Part shown: positions 36,333 through 45,972 of the stretch, in pieces | Numbering within the stretch: position 1 is the stretch's first letter | Layout of the letters: each line of letters starts with the position of its first letter | Assembly (NCBI RefSeq): GCF_025628895.1 | Contig: NZ_JAOTJC010000008.1 | Location: 431,315-495,314, forward strand | Length of the DNA stretch: 64,000 bases | From: Alteromonas salexigens | GTDB lineage: Bacteria > Pseudomonadota > Gammaproteobacteria > Enterobacterales > Alteromonadaceae | Direction of reading: 5' to 3' | Position numbers and translations under genes: made by a program | Notes under the pieces: model-generated | The model's input: the letters and a program-made list of their open reading frames with translations, nothing else | Told to the model about the DNA's origin: nothing | Databases searched by the model: none

Positions 36333-36821
36333 TTACGCGTCTGCCGCAAAGCTGGTCAGCGCGTCGCCATCGAGACGATAACCTACCCACTCACTTTTCG
36401 GCTTAGCGCCAAGTGACTCGTAGAAGTCGATAGCCGGGGTGTTCCAGTCAAGCACACTCCACTCAAACCGGCCACAGTTTTTGGCCACCGCTTGCCCGGC
36501 GAGATGCTTCAGTAGTGCTTTACCCAGCCCTTTACCGCGAAACTCCGGTGAGACATAGAGATCTTCCAGGTACAGCCCATTGCGTCCCTGCCAGGTCGAG
36601 TAATTATAAAAATACACTGCGAATCCCGAAGGCTTGCCCTGATATTCGCCTATAACACAGTGTGCCGTAGCGTCATCTGAAAATAATGTTTGTGACAAAT
36701 CGGTCTCTGTGGATTCCACTTCGTGTTCAGCTTTTTCGTAAATGGCGAGTTCGGTGATAAAAGCCAGGATCTGCGAACAATCGTCTACGGTGGCCGGGCG
36801 GATATGAAAAGCACTGCTCAT
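36333..36821 (-). CDS. GNAT family N-acetyltransferase
   Basis: 162 residues forming one GNAT domain. The acetyl-CoA loop reads VSPEFRGKGLGKALLKHL, followed by FEWSVLDWNTPAIDFYESLGA. The opening FHIRPATVDDCSQILAFITELAIYE is typical of the group related to diamine acetyltransferases, but the substrate is not certain. It lies just behind the RND permease terminator and is therefore transcribed separately. Confidence 0.85.
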   Translation of the reverse strand: MSSAFHIRPATVDDCSQILAFITELAIYEKAEHEVESTETDLSQTLFSDDATAHCVIGEYQGKPSGFAVYFYNYSTWQGRNGLYLEDLYVSPEFRGKGLGKALLKHLAGQAVAKNCGRFEWSVLDWNTPAIDFYESLGAKPKSEWVGYRLDGDALTSFAADA

Positions 36822-36869
36822 GAATAACTCCAGTTTATTAGGACTGGCTTAGGATAGCATTTGCCTGAT

Positions 36870-36899
36870 AAAAAAACTGACCGGCAATTGCCGGTCAGT
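36870..36899 (-). terminator. Strong intrinsic terminator of the RND operon
   Basis: Minus strand: ACTGACCGGC, loop AATT, GCCGGTCAGT, then a run of T. The stem is a perfect 10 bp. It ends the adaptor-permease transcript 6 bases after the permease stop. Confidence 0.9.
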
Positions 36900-36904
36900 G
36901 AATG

Positions 36905-39900
36905 TCAGGGTTGTGGGGGAGGAGAAACCAGGTGGGTTTCTTCTTCGCGGGGGCGCCGTATCCTGCTCATCAGCCAGCGGAAGGGCAGGCCAAGGTCAAT
37001 CAGAATGAGATAGAAGCAGGGCACCAGAATAAGTGTGACCAGTGTGGCGTACAGCACCGCAAATCCCAGTGCCACGGCCATGGGTATAACGAAGGCCGCC
37101 TGCAGACTGGTTTCAAACATAATCGGCAATACTCCGGCAAAGGTAGTTATTGAGGTAAGCGTAATGGCTCTGAAACGGGCCCGGCCTGCCTCAGATACCG
37201 CCTCTCTCAGCGCATACCCCTGGGCACGGCGTTGATTAACAAAGTCCGTCATCACCAGCGAGTCGTTGATGACTACCCCCGCGGCGGCTATGAGGCCAAA
37301 CGTGGACATCATGCTTAAGTCCAGTCCCATCAGGAAGTGGCCCCAGATCGCGCCTGTCAGGCTGAACGGGATCACCGACATGATGATAAGTGGCTGCCCA
37401 TAACTTTTCAGCGGCACCGCCAGCAGTATGTAAACCATGATCATGGCGGCGACAAAGAACAGCAACTGCTCGTTTTGCTGTGCTTGCTGCTCTTCGATAT
37501 CGCCGCCCAGTTCTGTCATAACCGCAGGGTAACTTACTTTTAGCTGCGGCAGCAGCTTTTCATCAATTTGTGCCACCACCTCGTTAGGCTCTACCGTTTC
37601 CTCATCGATACTGCCCCAGACATAGACGCTACGATACCCACCTTCCCGGCGGATATAGCTGATCCCCGGTTGCTCTTTAAGCTGCACCACATCACCAAGC
37701 ATAACTTCACGGCCAGCCGGCGTGGTAATAACAGTATATTTCAGGTCAGCAAACCGTTCCCGGGTCAGCTCAGGGTAGCGCACCATGACTTTGACTTCTT
37801 CGCCGTCCCGGATCACCCGCTGCGCCTCGCCGCCGTAAAAGCCTGCACCAACCTGCCTGGCAATGTCAGACAACGTCAGCCGCAGATCGTAGGCCACGGG
37901 GCGAAGCGTCATCTGCAGTTCTTTACTGGCAGGGTCAATCGTCGAACTGATATCGTGCAGTCCCGGTTGCTGTTGCAACATATCGATGAATTTCAGTCCT
38001 GCTGCATTGAGGGTGGCTATATCAGAACCAAACAGCATATACCCGAATTCTCCGCCTTCCCGGCCGCCGTTAACATCATCCTGTACAATAAACGACTTCA
38101 TGCCGGGAATTTCCGGTATCGCTTCGCGCCAGCGGCGGGCCAGCTCAAAGGTATCGAACGGGCGCTCATCTTCATGGACCAGCGGTATCACCAGACGCCC
38201 CTCGGTGCGCCCCTGATTAAACGCCAGCAGATCCCGCACCATGCCCTGACCATGTTCACGCTCAATGTCCCGTTCAACCTGCATGACGGTATCTTCGATA
38301 ATTTGCAGTGCGCGAATAGTGGCCTGGTCAGACACATTCTCATTCATTTCTATATTGATGCTGGGGAAGTCATGGGGCACTTTAGGATTGGGCACCATAC
38401 GCACGTAATTGGCGCTAATCAGACCCCAGCTCAGCATGAGCATGGCAACAAACAGCGCCAGTACCAGCCAGCGCCACTCCAGCGCTTTTTCCACCGTGCG
38501 TTTATATGGCCCGTTAATCATACCCTGATAACCACGATTGAACCTGGCACGCCAGCTGTTTTCCTTAACCGGTGAGAAACGGGTATGGGCGATATGTGCC
38601 GGTAATATCAGCTTTGATTCAATGAGCGAGAAGAACAGACACAGGATCACTACCACGGCAATGTTGTAGAAAAACGCACCATCAGGCCCACTACTGAGGG
38701 TGAATGGGGCAAATACGGCGATGGTGGTGAGTACGCCGAACGTTGCCGGGGTCGCCACGCGCTTGGCACCGCGGATGACGTTGTCCACGCCGCCGCCTTT
38801 GCTTTCTATTTCGGTGTACGCACTTTCACCGATGACGATGGCATCGTCTACCACAATCCCCAGCACCATAATGAATGCGAACAGTGAGAGAATATTAATG
38901 CTGATGCCGAACAGGGGCATTAGCATAACTGCCCCTAAGAAGCAGATAGGTAACCCCAGCATTACCCAGAACGCCAGCCGGAACCGTAAAAACAGCGTGA
39001 GCATCAGGGCGACCAGAATCGAGCCCTGAAAGAGGTTACTCAGCATCATGTTGAGGCGAGCATCCAGGTAATACGTCATATCCACCAGCACTTCGAGACT
39101 CACGCCTTTGGGCAGTGTCTGATTCTTTTGCTCAATGTAGGCTTTTACCGTATCGGCGACCGGAATAATGTTCTGGTGTCGGGTAGCATTCACGCCTATA
39201 AACAGGGCATTTTTGCCGCTGTATCGGAAATACCGTTCGCCCTCAGTGAACCCGTCGCGGATGGTGGCCACATCTGCCAGCAACACCCGGGCACCGTTAT
39301 CACCTACTTTTACCGGGATCGAAGCAAACTCGTCACCGTTGTAATACTGATTTTCGACCCGTACCGAGATAATGCCGGCATCGGTGCGTAACTGGCCGGC
39401 GGAAATGTTGGCAGAATAGGCGCTAATGGCAGTCGTCACATCGTTGATAGTGAGCTGATAACGCCTCAACATATCGGGCTTTATCTCAACGGCAATTTCA
39501 TCGTCGGGCGCCACCACCCGAACCAGCGAGATATTGCCCAGTTGCAGCAATTCATCCTCGACTTCTTTGGCCAGCGCCTTTAGCTCATCCAGCGGAACGT
39601 CGCCCACCAACGGCATTTCAATTACCTGTTGGCGAAACTCATCCTGCGAAATGTTTACCGGCTCCATGCCGGCAGGGAAAGTGGCGATACCGTCTACCCG
39701 CAATTTCACCTTATCCAGAACATCGGTCAGCTCTTCGCCCTGATCAATTTCCAGGCTCACCCGCCCGGAATTGCGATAGGCGCGGGAGATGACTTTCTTT
39801 ATCTCGGTCACATCCTTCAGCGATTCTTCGATTTTTATCAGGATGCTTTCTTCAATTTCCTGTGGCGAGGCGCCCGGGTACTGGGCAGAAATATTGATGT

Positions 39901-40054
39901 AGTTAAGCTCAATATTGGGAAACATCTGCCGCTGGATTGTCATGTAGCCGGCAATACCCATTATTATGATGAACACCATCAGCAGGTTGGAGGCCACGGA
40001 GTTGCGGGTAAACCAGGCAATTAATCCTGTTTGCGTATCGTATTTGTCGGTCAT
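36905..40054 (-). CDS. RND efflux permease (HAE1-like)
   Basis: 1049 residues, typical for AcrB-type pumps. Twelve membrane helices are expected: one near 20-37, a block at about 335-560, one at about 535 leading into the second half, and a block at about 870-1030. Two large periplasmic loops separate them. The proton-relay Asp pair is visible in LGIVVDDAIVIGES (TM4), and VINDSLVMTDFV lies in TM10. The first residues GLIAWFTRNSVASNLLM and FPNIELNYINIS place it in the divergent branch with short N-terminal tails that is often paired with one adaptor and no outer-membrane gene. It exports hydrophobic compounds; the substrates are unknown. It follows the adaptor after 13 bases and is closed by the terminator at 36870-36899. 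Confidence 0.92.
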   Translation of the reverse strand: MTDKYDTQTGLIAWFTRNSVASNLLMVFIIIMGIAGYMTIQRQMFPNIELNYINISAQYPGASPQEIEESILIKIEESLKDVTEIKKVISRAYRNSGRVSLEIDQGEELTDVLDKVKLRVDGIATFPAGMEPVNISQDEFRQQVIEMPLVGDVPLDELKALAKEVEDELLQLGNISLVRVVAPDDEIAVEIKPDMLRRYQLTINDVTTAISAYSANISAGQLRTDAGIISVRVENQYYNGDEFASIPVKVGDNGARVLLADVATIRDGFTEGERYFRYSGKNALFIGVNATRHQNIIPVADTVKAYIEQKNQTLPKGVSLEVLVDMTYYLDARLNMMLSNLFQGSILVALMLTLFLRFRLAFWVMLGLPICFLGAVMLMPLFGISINILSLFAFIMVLGIVVDDAIVIGESAYTEIESKGGGVDNVIRGAKRVATPATFGVLTTIAVFAPFTLSSGPDGAFFYNIAVVVILCLFFSLIESKLILPAHIAHTRFSPVKENSWRARFNRGYQGMINGPYKRTVEKALEWRWLVLALFVAMLMLSWGLISANYVRMVPNPKVPHDFPSINIEMNENVSDQATIRALQIIEDTVMQVERDIEREHGQGMVRDLLAFNQGRTEGRLVIPLVHEDERPFDTFELARRWREAIPEIPGMKSFIVQDDVNGGREGGEFGYMLFGSDIATLNAAGLKFIDMLQQQPGLHDISSTIDPASKELQMTLRPVAYDLRLTLSDIARQVGAGFYGGEAQRVIRDGEEVKVMVRYPELTRERFADLKYTVITTPAGREVMLGDVVQLKEQPGISYIRREGGYRSVYVWGSIDEETVEPNEVVAQIDEKLLPQLKVSYPAVMTELGGDIEEQQAQQNEQLLFFVAAMIMVYILLAVPLKSYGQPLIIMSVIPFSLTGAIWGHFLMGLDLSMMSTFGLIAAAGVVINDSLVMTDFVNQRRAQGYALREAVSEAGRARFRAITLTSITTFAGVLPIMFETSLQAAFVIPMAVALGFAVLYATLVTLILVPCFYLILIDLGLPFRWLMSRIRRPREEETHLVSPPPQP

Positions 40055-40067
40055 AGTGAGATTCCGG

Positions 40068-41225
40068 TTACAGTGAGTCCTGCTGGCGCTGGGCCATCAG
40101 GTCACGGTTACTCTCAATGACTTTCACCGCCATGCCATTGCGGGGATATTCCGGTAACGTGACTACCACTTTACTGGGGTCGAATTGTCCGCGAATTAAG
40201 AAATACCCGCCTTCCTCACGAACTACGGTTACCTGATGAGACTGCAGTTTGTTGTCTTCATCCAGAGTCCATAGCTTATTGTTCGTCACCAGTTCCTGAG
40301 GTAAACGGAAAACATCGCTTAGCGTGCGGCCGTTGAAAGTGACTGTGGCATAGCTGCCGAATTTAATGACCGGTTTGTCTGAGTGTAAGGCGTAGGGATC
40401 GTCCAGCCGTGCCACAAAATGCGTCATCCGCGTAGCTTCGTCCACTACCCCGAGGTCGCGGTGAATGACGGCCTGCCGCTCGGCGGACTGCCTGCCTTCT
40501 ACGCTTATCACAGCCTGCTTGCCGGTCATATCACCGGGCAGGAAACTGTTATCAAAGCCGGCCACAGGAAAGACCACTTCGGCAGTCTCAATGTTATTAA
40601 TTACCGCCGCCGGAGTGCCCGTGTTGACATAGTCGCCCTTGCCGATATTGCGAGACACAATGAGGGCATCGTAGGGTGCGCGCACCGTAGTATTGTCCAG
40701 GTCGCGCTGGGCCAGTCTTAGCTGTGCCTGCGCCGATTTCACTGCAGCTTCGGCACTCATGACCTGAGGCTTTCGCAGGTACAGATCGGTCACCCGGCTG
40801 TCAGGCAGGGTCTTCGCTTCGCGGGCGGCCACGTCGGCCTGTGCCTGTTCCTGAATAAGCTGTGCCTGAGCATTAGATAAATTGGCCTGCGCTTGCAGTA
40901 ATGCGGCTTCGTACGCGTCTTTTTCGATGGTGAATAATACATCGCCGCGCTTTACCACGCCGCCGGCAATGAAATTGGGATTCCAGCTTTCCACTTCGCC
41001 ACTGACCTGGGCGGCTACATTGGTGGACTCCAGAGGGGTTACTTCGCCGTAGGAAGTCAGCTGCACGGTGAAATCGATGGGCTCAACCTTGTCTACCGTA
41101 ACAGTAGGACGGGTATCTACCTGCTCATTGATAATGTCGTCAGAGGCAGTAGCTTCAATGGCGAGCATACCCAGATATCCGGCAGCCAGTGCGGCTATCG
41201 GGAAAAGTACTTTGGTTATTTTCAT
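40068..41225 (-). CDS. RND efflux periplasmic adaptor (HlyD/MFP family)
   Basis: 385 residues. An uncleaved or signal-like N-terminal helix (about 5-27) is followed by the barrel-sandwich lipoyl half EVTPLESTNVAAQVSGEVE, a helical hairpin rich in Ala/Gln/Glu (about 105-175), the second lipoyl half TVRAPYDALIVSRNIGKGDYV, and the beta-barrel and membrane-proximal domains. It bridges the inner-membrane permease to a TolC-like outer-membrane channel, which is not encoded here. It is the first gene of the pair. A 26-base inverted repeat 36 bases upstream may be its operator. Confidence 0.92.
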   Translation of the reverse strand: MKITKVLFPIAALAAGYLGMLAIEATASDDIINEQVDTRPTVTVDKVEPIDFTVQLTSYGEVTPLESTNVAAQVSGEVESWNPNFIAGGVVKRGDVLFTIEKDAYEAALLQAQANLSNAQAQLIQEQAQADVAAREAKTLPDSRVTDLYLRKPQVMSAEAAVKSAQAQLRLAQRDLDNTTVRAPYDALIVSRNIGKGDYVNTGTPAAVINNIETAEVVFPVAGFDNSFLPGDMTGKQAVISVEGRQSAERQAVIHRDLGVVDEATRMTHFVARLDDPYALHSDKPVIKFGSYATVTFNGRTLSDVFRLPQELVTNNKLWTLDEDNKLQSHQVTVVREEGGYFLIRGQFDPSKVVVTLPEYPRNGMAVKVIESNRDLMAQRQQDSL

Positions 41226-41260
41226 GAGGAATACGTCTTTTACACCAAAAACATCACTAT

Positions 41261-41286
41261 CATACTCTCTCTTACGACAGAGTATG
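41261..41286. promoter_or_regulatory. Inverted repeat upstream of the RND operon
   Basis: CATACTCT and AGAGTATG separated by 10 bases, 36 bases upstream of the adaptor start. Its minus-strand arm overlaps TATGAT, a possible -10 box. The size and position suit a TetR-type repressor, but no regulator gene is adjacent. Confidence 0.45.
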
Positions 41287-41364
41287 TAAGGTAATTGTAA
41301 CTAACTATGAGAGTTAAGCGGGATTATCGGCCGCTTTTTAGTAATTCGTTAACGCTTGTAGCTC

Positions 41365-42468
41365 TTAGTCGTCCAGCTGACTGGCAGCACAGACACGGTT
41401 TCTGCCTTTGTCCTTAGCCCGGTAAAGCGCTTTATCCGCAAGGGATAAGGCGCGGTTTAATGTCACATCGGCGTTCACTTCGCACACGCCAAAACTGGCC
41501 GTCACTTCAATACGCTCCCCATCTATGTTAACCGGGAGCTGAGCCAGCGCCTCCCGAATATCATTTGCCAGGATCATGGCATTACTCTCCGGGGTTTCCG
41601 GCAACACAAACAGAAACTCTTCACCGCCCCAGCGGGCCACTATATCCTGCCGGCGGATGCGGGCGCGAAAGGTCTGGGCAATGCGCATCAGAATCTGGTC
41701 GCCATTATCGTGCCCGTAGGTATCGTTTATTGCCTTAAATCTGTCTACGTCGGCGAGGATCACGGTCATCGGACGTCCACTGCGGGCCATACGAGTCAGT
41801 TCGTAATCAATATACTGCTGCACGCCGCGCCGGTTTGGCAGCCGGGTGAGTGGATCCTGGCGGGCTTGCTGTTCGAAGCGTTCGCTGAGCTGCTGTACAG
41901 TTTCAAAGGTTTTTTGCCGGCTATATTCATAAAATGCCGACAGGAAGGTCACGGTCAGAAATGAATAAATTAAGCGGGTTTTAAGTTCCACACTGTAACT
42001 GGTCAAGAGTAACCGTTCATCGGGGAAGAATAGCAGCAGGGCGATGAGCAGAATAAAACCAAAGTTAGACTGCAATCCCCGCCGGAATCCGCCGAAAAAC
42101 ATAGCGACCGGAGGGACGATATAAATCCATAACGGCCCGGTATTGCCATTACCGCCGGTCACCACCAGCACCGCCATCAAACCCATCAGGCAAGTAAGCA
42201 GTAAATTCATGGAAAGTACCCGGCCCATCGTTCCGCCCACTTTCACATGAATGCGCTGGGAGGCACCGAATAGGGCGGTAGCCACCAGCAGAATTAGTGC
42301 CAGTGGCACGTTGCCATCGACAATGGCCCTCAACCCCAACACCAGCGTAAGGCACACGCCCACCAATGCGAACAGGTTGATCACCCGCACTTTGCGATTG
42401 GTTTCTTCGTCGAGATGATCGCTGCAGCCCTGCGCAATAAATTTGGTAATTCCTTTTGAAAACATCAT
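41365..42468 (-). CDS. Membrane diguanylate cyclase (GGDEF)
   Basis: 367 residues from the ATG at 42468; the ATG at 42507 would add 13 residues and overlap pqiC by 29 bases, and neither has a good ribosome site. About six hydrophobic helices (about 30-180) form a membrane sensor of MASE type. A short coiled linker leads to the GGDEF domain (about 205-360), with active motif GGEEF in ARWGGEEFLFVL and the inhibitory RRQD site five residues before it. It is predicted to be an active cyclase. It follows pqiC by about 10 bases on the same strand, so it may be read through from the pqi operon. Confidence 0.87.
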   Translation of the reverse strand: MMFSKGITKFIAQGCSDHLDEETNRKVRVINLFALVGVCLTLVLGLRAIVDGNVPLALILLVATALFGASQRIHVKVGGTMGRVLSMNLLLTCLMGLMAVLVVTGGNGNTGPLWIYIVPPVAMFFGGFRRGLQSNFGFILLIALLLFFPDERLLLTSYSVELKTRLIYSFLTVTFLSAFYEYSRQKTFETVQQLSERFEQQARQDPLTRLPNRRGVQQYIDYELTRMARSGRPMTVILADVDRFKAINDTYGHDNGDQILMRIAQTFRARIRRQDIVARWGGEEFLFVLPETPESNAMILANDIREALAQLPVNIDGERIEVTASFGVCEVNADVTLNRALSLADKALYRAKDKGRNRVCAASQLDD

Positions 42469-42478
42469 GATGGCTGTA

Positions 42479-43048
42479 CTACCGCGTTGCTGTGGCGGCA
42501 ATGTCATCTGCCAGTTGCGCGATTAAACCGCGTAGTTGTGAAATAGAATGAGAGAACCCGTCATCCGACAGCGCGGCACGGTAATCAAAGCCCTGTCTGG
42601 CACCTTGTTTATCTGCTGCATCCAGCCAGAAGTGACCTTTTAGAATCACTTCGCCTTGCCAGGTAGCAATCATGTCGTCAATCTGAATGCTCAGCGTGGC
42701 AGGCATTACTTCACCCCGGTGCCGGCCGGTAGGCAGAACTGTCACACCGCGCTCCAGTAATGCACTGGTCAGAGTTTGCACCACCCCATGCTGAACAGGC
42801 TCGGCCCACACATGGGTGGGGGAGTAATGCAGGGTGGTCGAGCTGGTTTGCATAGTCAGACTACGCTGCTTAAGGTACTCCGGTAAAATTAGTTGATCGA
42901 GGGTTACCGCCGACGCAGGTGGGGCGCTGACGGCAGGCTTCTCGGCAGGTGAGTGCAGCACATAATACTGCAGCTGGGGCGCCTGACTGGCGCAGCCTCC
43001 CAGCAATCCTAACAGGGTTATATAGCCAAGTATTCGCATTCTTCTCAT
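42479..43048 (-). CDS. pqiC: PqiC, outer-membrane lipoprotein of the Pqi lipid transport system
   Basis: 189 residues. The lipoprotein signal has Cys19 in LLGLLGGCASQ. The ABC-type transport auxiliary lipoprotein domain (about 25-185) includes LQYYVLHSP, ILPEYLKQRSL and the long amphipathic GVVQTLTSALLERG helix. In E. coli PqiC forms an octameric ring at the outer membrane and docks the PqiB tunnel. It follows pqiB by 3 bases, which fixes the identity. Confidence 0.88.
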   Translation of the reverse strand: MRRMRILGYITLLGLLGGCASQAPQLQYYVLHSPAEKPAVSAPPASAVTLDQLILPEYLKQRSLTMQTSSTTLHYSPTHVWAEPVQHGVVQTLTSALLERGVTVLPTGRHRGEVMPATLSIQIDDMIATWQGEVILKGHFWLDAADKQGARQGFDYRAALSDDGFSHSISQLRGLIAQLADDIAATATR

Positions 43049-43051
43049 GTG

Positions 43052-44689
43052 TTACTCCTTCCCTGATGCTTTTGGCTGGATATCCTCACCCCTGTCGCCT
43101 GAAAAAATCAGACTATTGGGTGACTGGTTTAATTGCAGCAGTAATGGCTGAACATTACGCAGGGTTTCCTGCATCGCGTCTACGGTTTCTTTAATTTCGC
43201 TCTGACTCAGCCCACCCTGTGAATAGTTTTTCAACAGTGCCTCCATGCTGACCAGCACGTTGTTCAGATTATCATTAATCGCCTGGGCATCAATACTGGT
43301 TACCAGCGTATCAAAATCGTCGCTGGTGGCTTCCACCGAGGCAGCAGCGTCTTTCATCTCCAGCAGGGCAGTACGCACATCTTCCACCATGCCCTCCAGA
43401 GGCAGCTGATTGATTTTATCCAGAATAGCATCAGCCTTCTGAGTAATCTGCGTGAACTCATTGGAGACGGTGGGGATCACATCAATGCCATTAACGGTTT
43501 GTAACGGCGCCGGGTCGGCATTCTTTACGTGCTGTAAATCCACATACAGTCCGCCGGAAAGGACGTTACCCATGCGCAACGTGGCTCGTAAATCCTGCTT
43601 CAGCCACCGCTTCATGGTCTCTTTTACGAAAGCCAGGCCTTCCTGGGTATCCTGACGCCGGACTTTGCCGGGATAAATGCTGATAAGAACCGGAATGGAA
43701 TAGTCTTCTTCCAGAATATTGCCGTCAATAAATGACGAGGTATTTATGGCCAGCACTTCACCAATCTCAATCCCGCGGTATTCCACCGGCGCGCCTACGG
43801 TCAATCCACGCACACTTTCATCAATTAACAACAGGTATTCAGCGGCCAGTTTATAACGGGCGTCAGACGCGGCATCGCTGTCCGGGTAAATAGTAAAAAA
43901 CGCACTTTCCACCACTTGCTCACCCGGCGGGATCCCCTCCGGGATACCAAAGGTGATTCCGTTGGCTAGCAGGGTTTCCAGACTGCCGGTTTCAAATGTT
44001 AAACCACTTGAAGCAAGTTGGAATTTCACACCGCTGACATTCCAGAAGCGCGTATTTTGGGTGATCAGTTTGTGGTAGGGCGCCTCAATAAACGCATCGT
44101 AGTACACCACCCGTTCTTCAATATTGAAATATGCATCTTCAAACTCTCCCACTTTAAAGCCTTTATAAATGATGGGATCCCCAGCTTTATAAGCAAATTC
44201 GTCGTCACTGTTCAGGGTCAGGTGCAAACCGGGCGTGCCGGGCGGGGTGACGGGGGGCCGGTCCAGGGCCACAAAATGGTGTTGCTCTTTACCTGAGTCA
44301 TCTGCGCTCATGGCGATATAGCTGCCCGATAACAGGGTATTCAGACCAGAGACCTCTGAAAAGCTGATGCGCGGTGACACCATCCAGAACTCTGTATTTT
44401 CGGTAAGCAGATGTTCGGCGCTGGCATCAATGCGGGCGGTCACAAGCACGCCCTCTAAATCTGGTTTTAACTCAATTTTCTTTACCACACCGACCTCAAG
44501 GTCGCGGGCTTTCACCGGGGTTTTATTTATTTCGACCCCCGCGGCTGATGACATTTCAATGGTGATAAGCGGGCCCTGGTTTTGCCATTGATAGAAGACC
44601 ATCCAGGCACCCACAATAATGGCAACAATAGGGATCAACCACACTTTTGATACGCGTGAGGTGGGTTTTACTTGGGCTTCTTCACTCAT
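43052..44689 (-). CDS. pqiB: PqiB, MCE-domain periplasm-spanning lipid transport protein
   Basis: 545 residues, compared with 546 in E. coli. A short cytoplasmic tail and one membrane helix (about 17-36) are followed by three successive MCE/MlaD domains; the first begins GPLITIEMSSAAGVEINKTPVK, and later ones contain AGDPIIYKGFKVGE and VGAPVEYRGIEIGEV. A C-terminal helix forms the needle. I chose the ATG at 44689 because AGGAAG lies 6 bases upstream; an in-frame start at 44740 lies inside pqiA and is unlikely. The start overlaps the pqiA stop by 8 bases. Confidence 0.93.
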   Translation of the reverse strand: MSEEAQVKPTSRVSKVWLIPIVAIIVGAWMVFYQWQNQGPLITIEMSSAAGVEINKTPVKARDLEVGVVKKIELKPDLEGVLVTARIDASAEHLLTENTEFWMVSPRISFSEVSGLNTLLSGSYIAMSADDSGKEQHHFVALDRPPVTPPGTPGLHLTLNSDDEFAYKAGDPIIYKGFKVGEFEDAYFNIEERVVYYDAFIEAPYHKLITQNTRFWNVSGVKFQLASSGLTFETGSLETLLANGITFGIPEGIPPGEQVVESAFFTIYPDSDAASDARYKLAAEYLLLIDESVRGLTVGAPVEYRGIEIGEVLAINTSSFIDGNILEEDYSIPVLISIYPGKVRRQDTQEGLAFVKETMKRWLKQDLRATLRMGNVLSGGLYVDLQHVKNADPAPLQTVNGIDVIPTVSNEFTQITQKADAILDKINQLPLEGMVEDVRTALLEMKDAAASVEATSDDFDTLVTSIDAQAINDNLNNVLVSMEALLKNYSQGGLSQSEIKETVDAMQETLRNVQPLLLQLNQSPNSLIFSGDRGEDIQPKASGKE

Positions 44690-45830
44690 GTACGGCTTCC
44701 TGTTGCTCCTGGCCTTCTTGCCAGATGAGTCGTGAATCAAAAGTCATGGCGGCAATCATCGTCACAAATACCACCGCGCAGAACGCCAGGGCAGCGGGAC
44801 CGGGGTAAATGGACAATGAGTTGCCTAACTGAATTAATGCTACCAACACGGCCACGACAAACACGTCGATCATTGACCAGCGGCCAATTACCTCAGTAAA
44901 CCGGTAGTAGCGAATACGCAGCTTTTTACTGCGTAGCTGACCGGTTTGCACGCTGTAATTGAGCCAGGCAAGAATAGCAATTTTAGCTACCGGGACGATG
45001 ACGCTGGCAATAAGAATTATTAATGCTACAGGATAAGAGCCTGATTCCCAAAGCGTAATTACGCCACCTATGATGGTGTTAGGGTCGCTTCTGCCGAACA
45101 GCTCGGTGTGCATAATAGGTAATACATTGGCTGGGATATACAACAGACTGGCGGTAATCAGCAGCGCCCAGGTACGCTGCATACTGTGTGATGCGCGCAG
45201 GCCGGTAAGCGGAGCTGGCTGGGGTATACTGCCGTTATTCAGCCACATGGCATAGCGGTTTTTATCAAAATAAAGCATGGCCATGGTCGTGCCCAGAGTG
45301 AAGCCGATAAACGCATAAAAAGACATACCCACTGATACATCAGCCAGCTCGGTTATCTTAATCAGGCTGACCAGGGTCCCCACCAGAAATATTTCCGCCA
45401 TACTCCACGGCATGAGCAATACCACCATGCGGTAGGTGCGTCGAACAAACAGGGTAGGAGTGTTGCGCAGCCGGGCGACACTTAACACCATGCAGCCCAG
45501 CAGTACCATCCCCGGTAACAGAAGCGTGGCCAGGCCGGTAATGATGGCCAGCGACAAATAGTCGTTCTCGATAAGGACGGTGAGTCCGGCAGGCAAATCA
45601 ATGTTGTGTTGCTGGCCACTGGCCCTGAAAGAGAGGAAGTTAAACGGCAGCGAGAGTAACAGAAATACAAACGCCGAACAGGCGTAAGCTAATAGCGCCT
45701 GGGCATCATTACGCCGGTGGGTAAGCAGGGTATGCCCGCAACGGGGACATACTGCCCGCTGCCGGTGCGCCAATGACGGCAAGGAAACTGAGCATTCGCA
45801 CTGTTCACAGGTGATTTGCGAGGATGTCAT
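44682..45830 (-). CDS. pqiA: PqiA, inner-membrane component of the Pqi system
   Basis: 382 residues, shorter than the 417 of E. coli. An N-terminal zinc ribbon has CEQCECS and CPRCG. Two PqiA membrane bundles follow, with four helices each (about 50-190 and 215-365). In E. coli a second zinc ribbon stands between the halves; here the junction TGLRASHSMQRTWALL has no cysteines, so that ribbon is missing. The motifs GMAEIF-like SMAEIFLVG and GRWSMIDVFVVAVL are well conserved. I chose the ATG at 45830, which puts the ribbon about nine residues from the start; a longer reading from 45911 is possible but unsupported. Confidence 0.9.
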   Translation of the reverse strand: MTSSQITCEQCECSVSLPSLAHRQRAVCPRCGHTLLTHRRNDAQALLAYACSAFVFLLLSLPFNFLSFRASGQQHNIDLPAGLTVLIENDYLSLAIITGLATLLLPGMVLLGCMVLSVARLRNTPTLFVRRTYRMVVLLMPWSMAEIFLVGTLVSLIKITELADVSVGMSFYAFIGFTLGTTMAMLYFDKNRYAMWLNNGSIPQPAPLTGLRASHSMQRTWALLITASLLYIPANVLPIMHTELFGRSDPNTIIGGVITLWESGSYPVALIILIASVIVPVAKIAILAWLNYSVQTGQLRSKKLRIRYYRFTEVIGRWSMIDVFVVAVLVALIQLGNSLSIYPGPAALAFCAVVFVTMIAAMTFDSRLIWQEGQEQQEAVHE

Positions 45831-45972
45831 TAGGTTCTGGCCTGCACAGTCGGAGTGCCTTGTTATTATTCTGTTATTCAGCAGAATACCGTATTCCGCT
45901 TTACGCGCCAATCACTGCGTGAGTGAACATTGTCGGGCCAGTGCAGCCGGCCCTGCTGAGATTATTACAGAC

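Noticed and set aside
37568..38575. A 335-codon open frame on the plus strand inside the RND permease gene
   Set aside because: It lies wholly antisense to a well-conserved 1049-residue permease, has no family features, and its composition is what the opposite strand of a GC-rich membrane gene gives.
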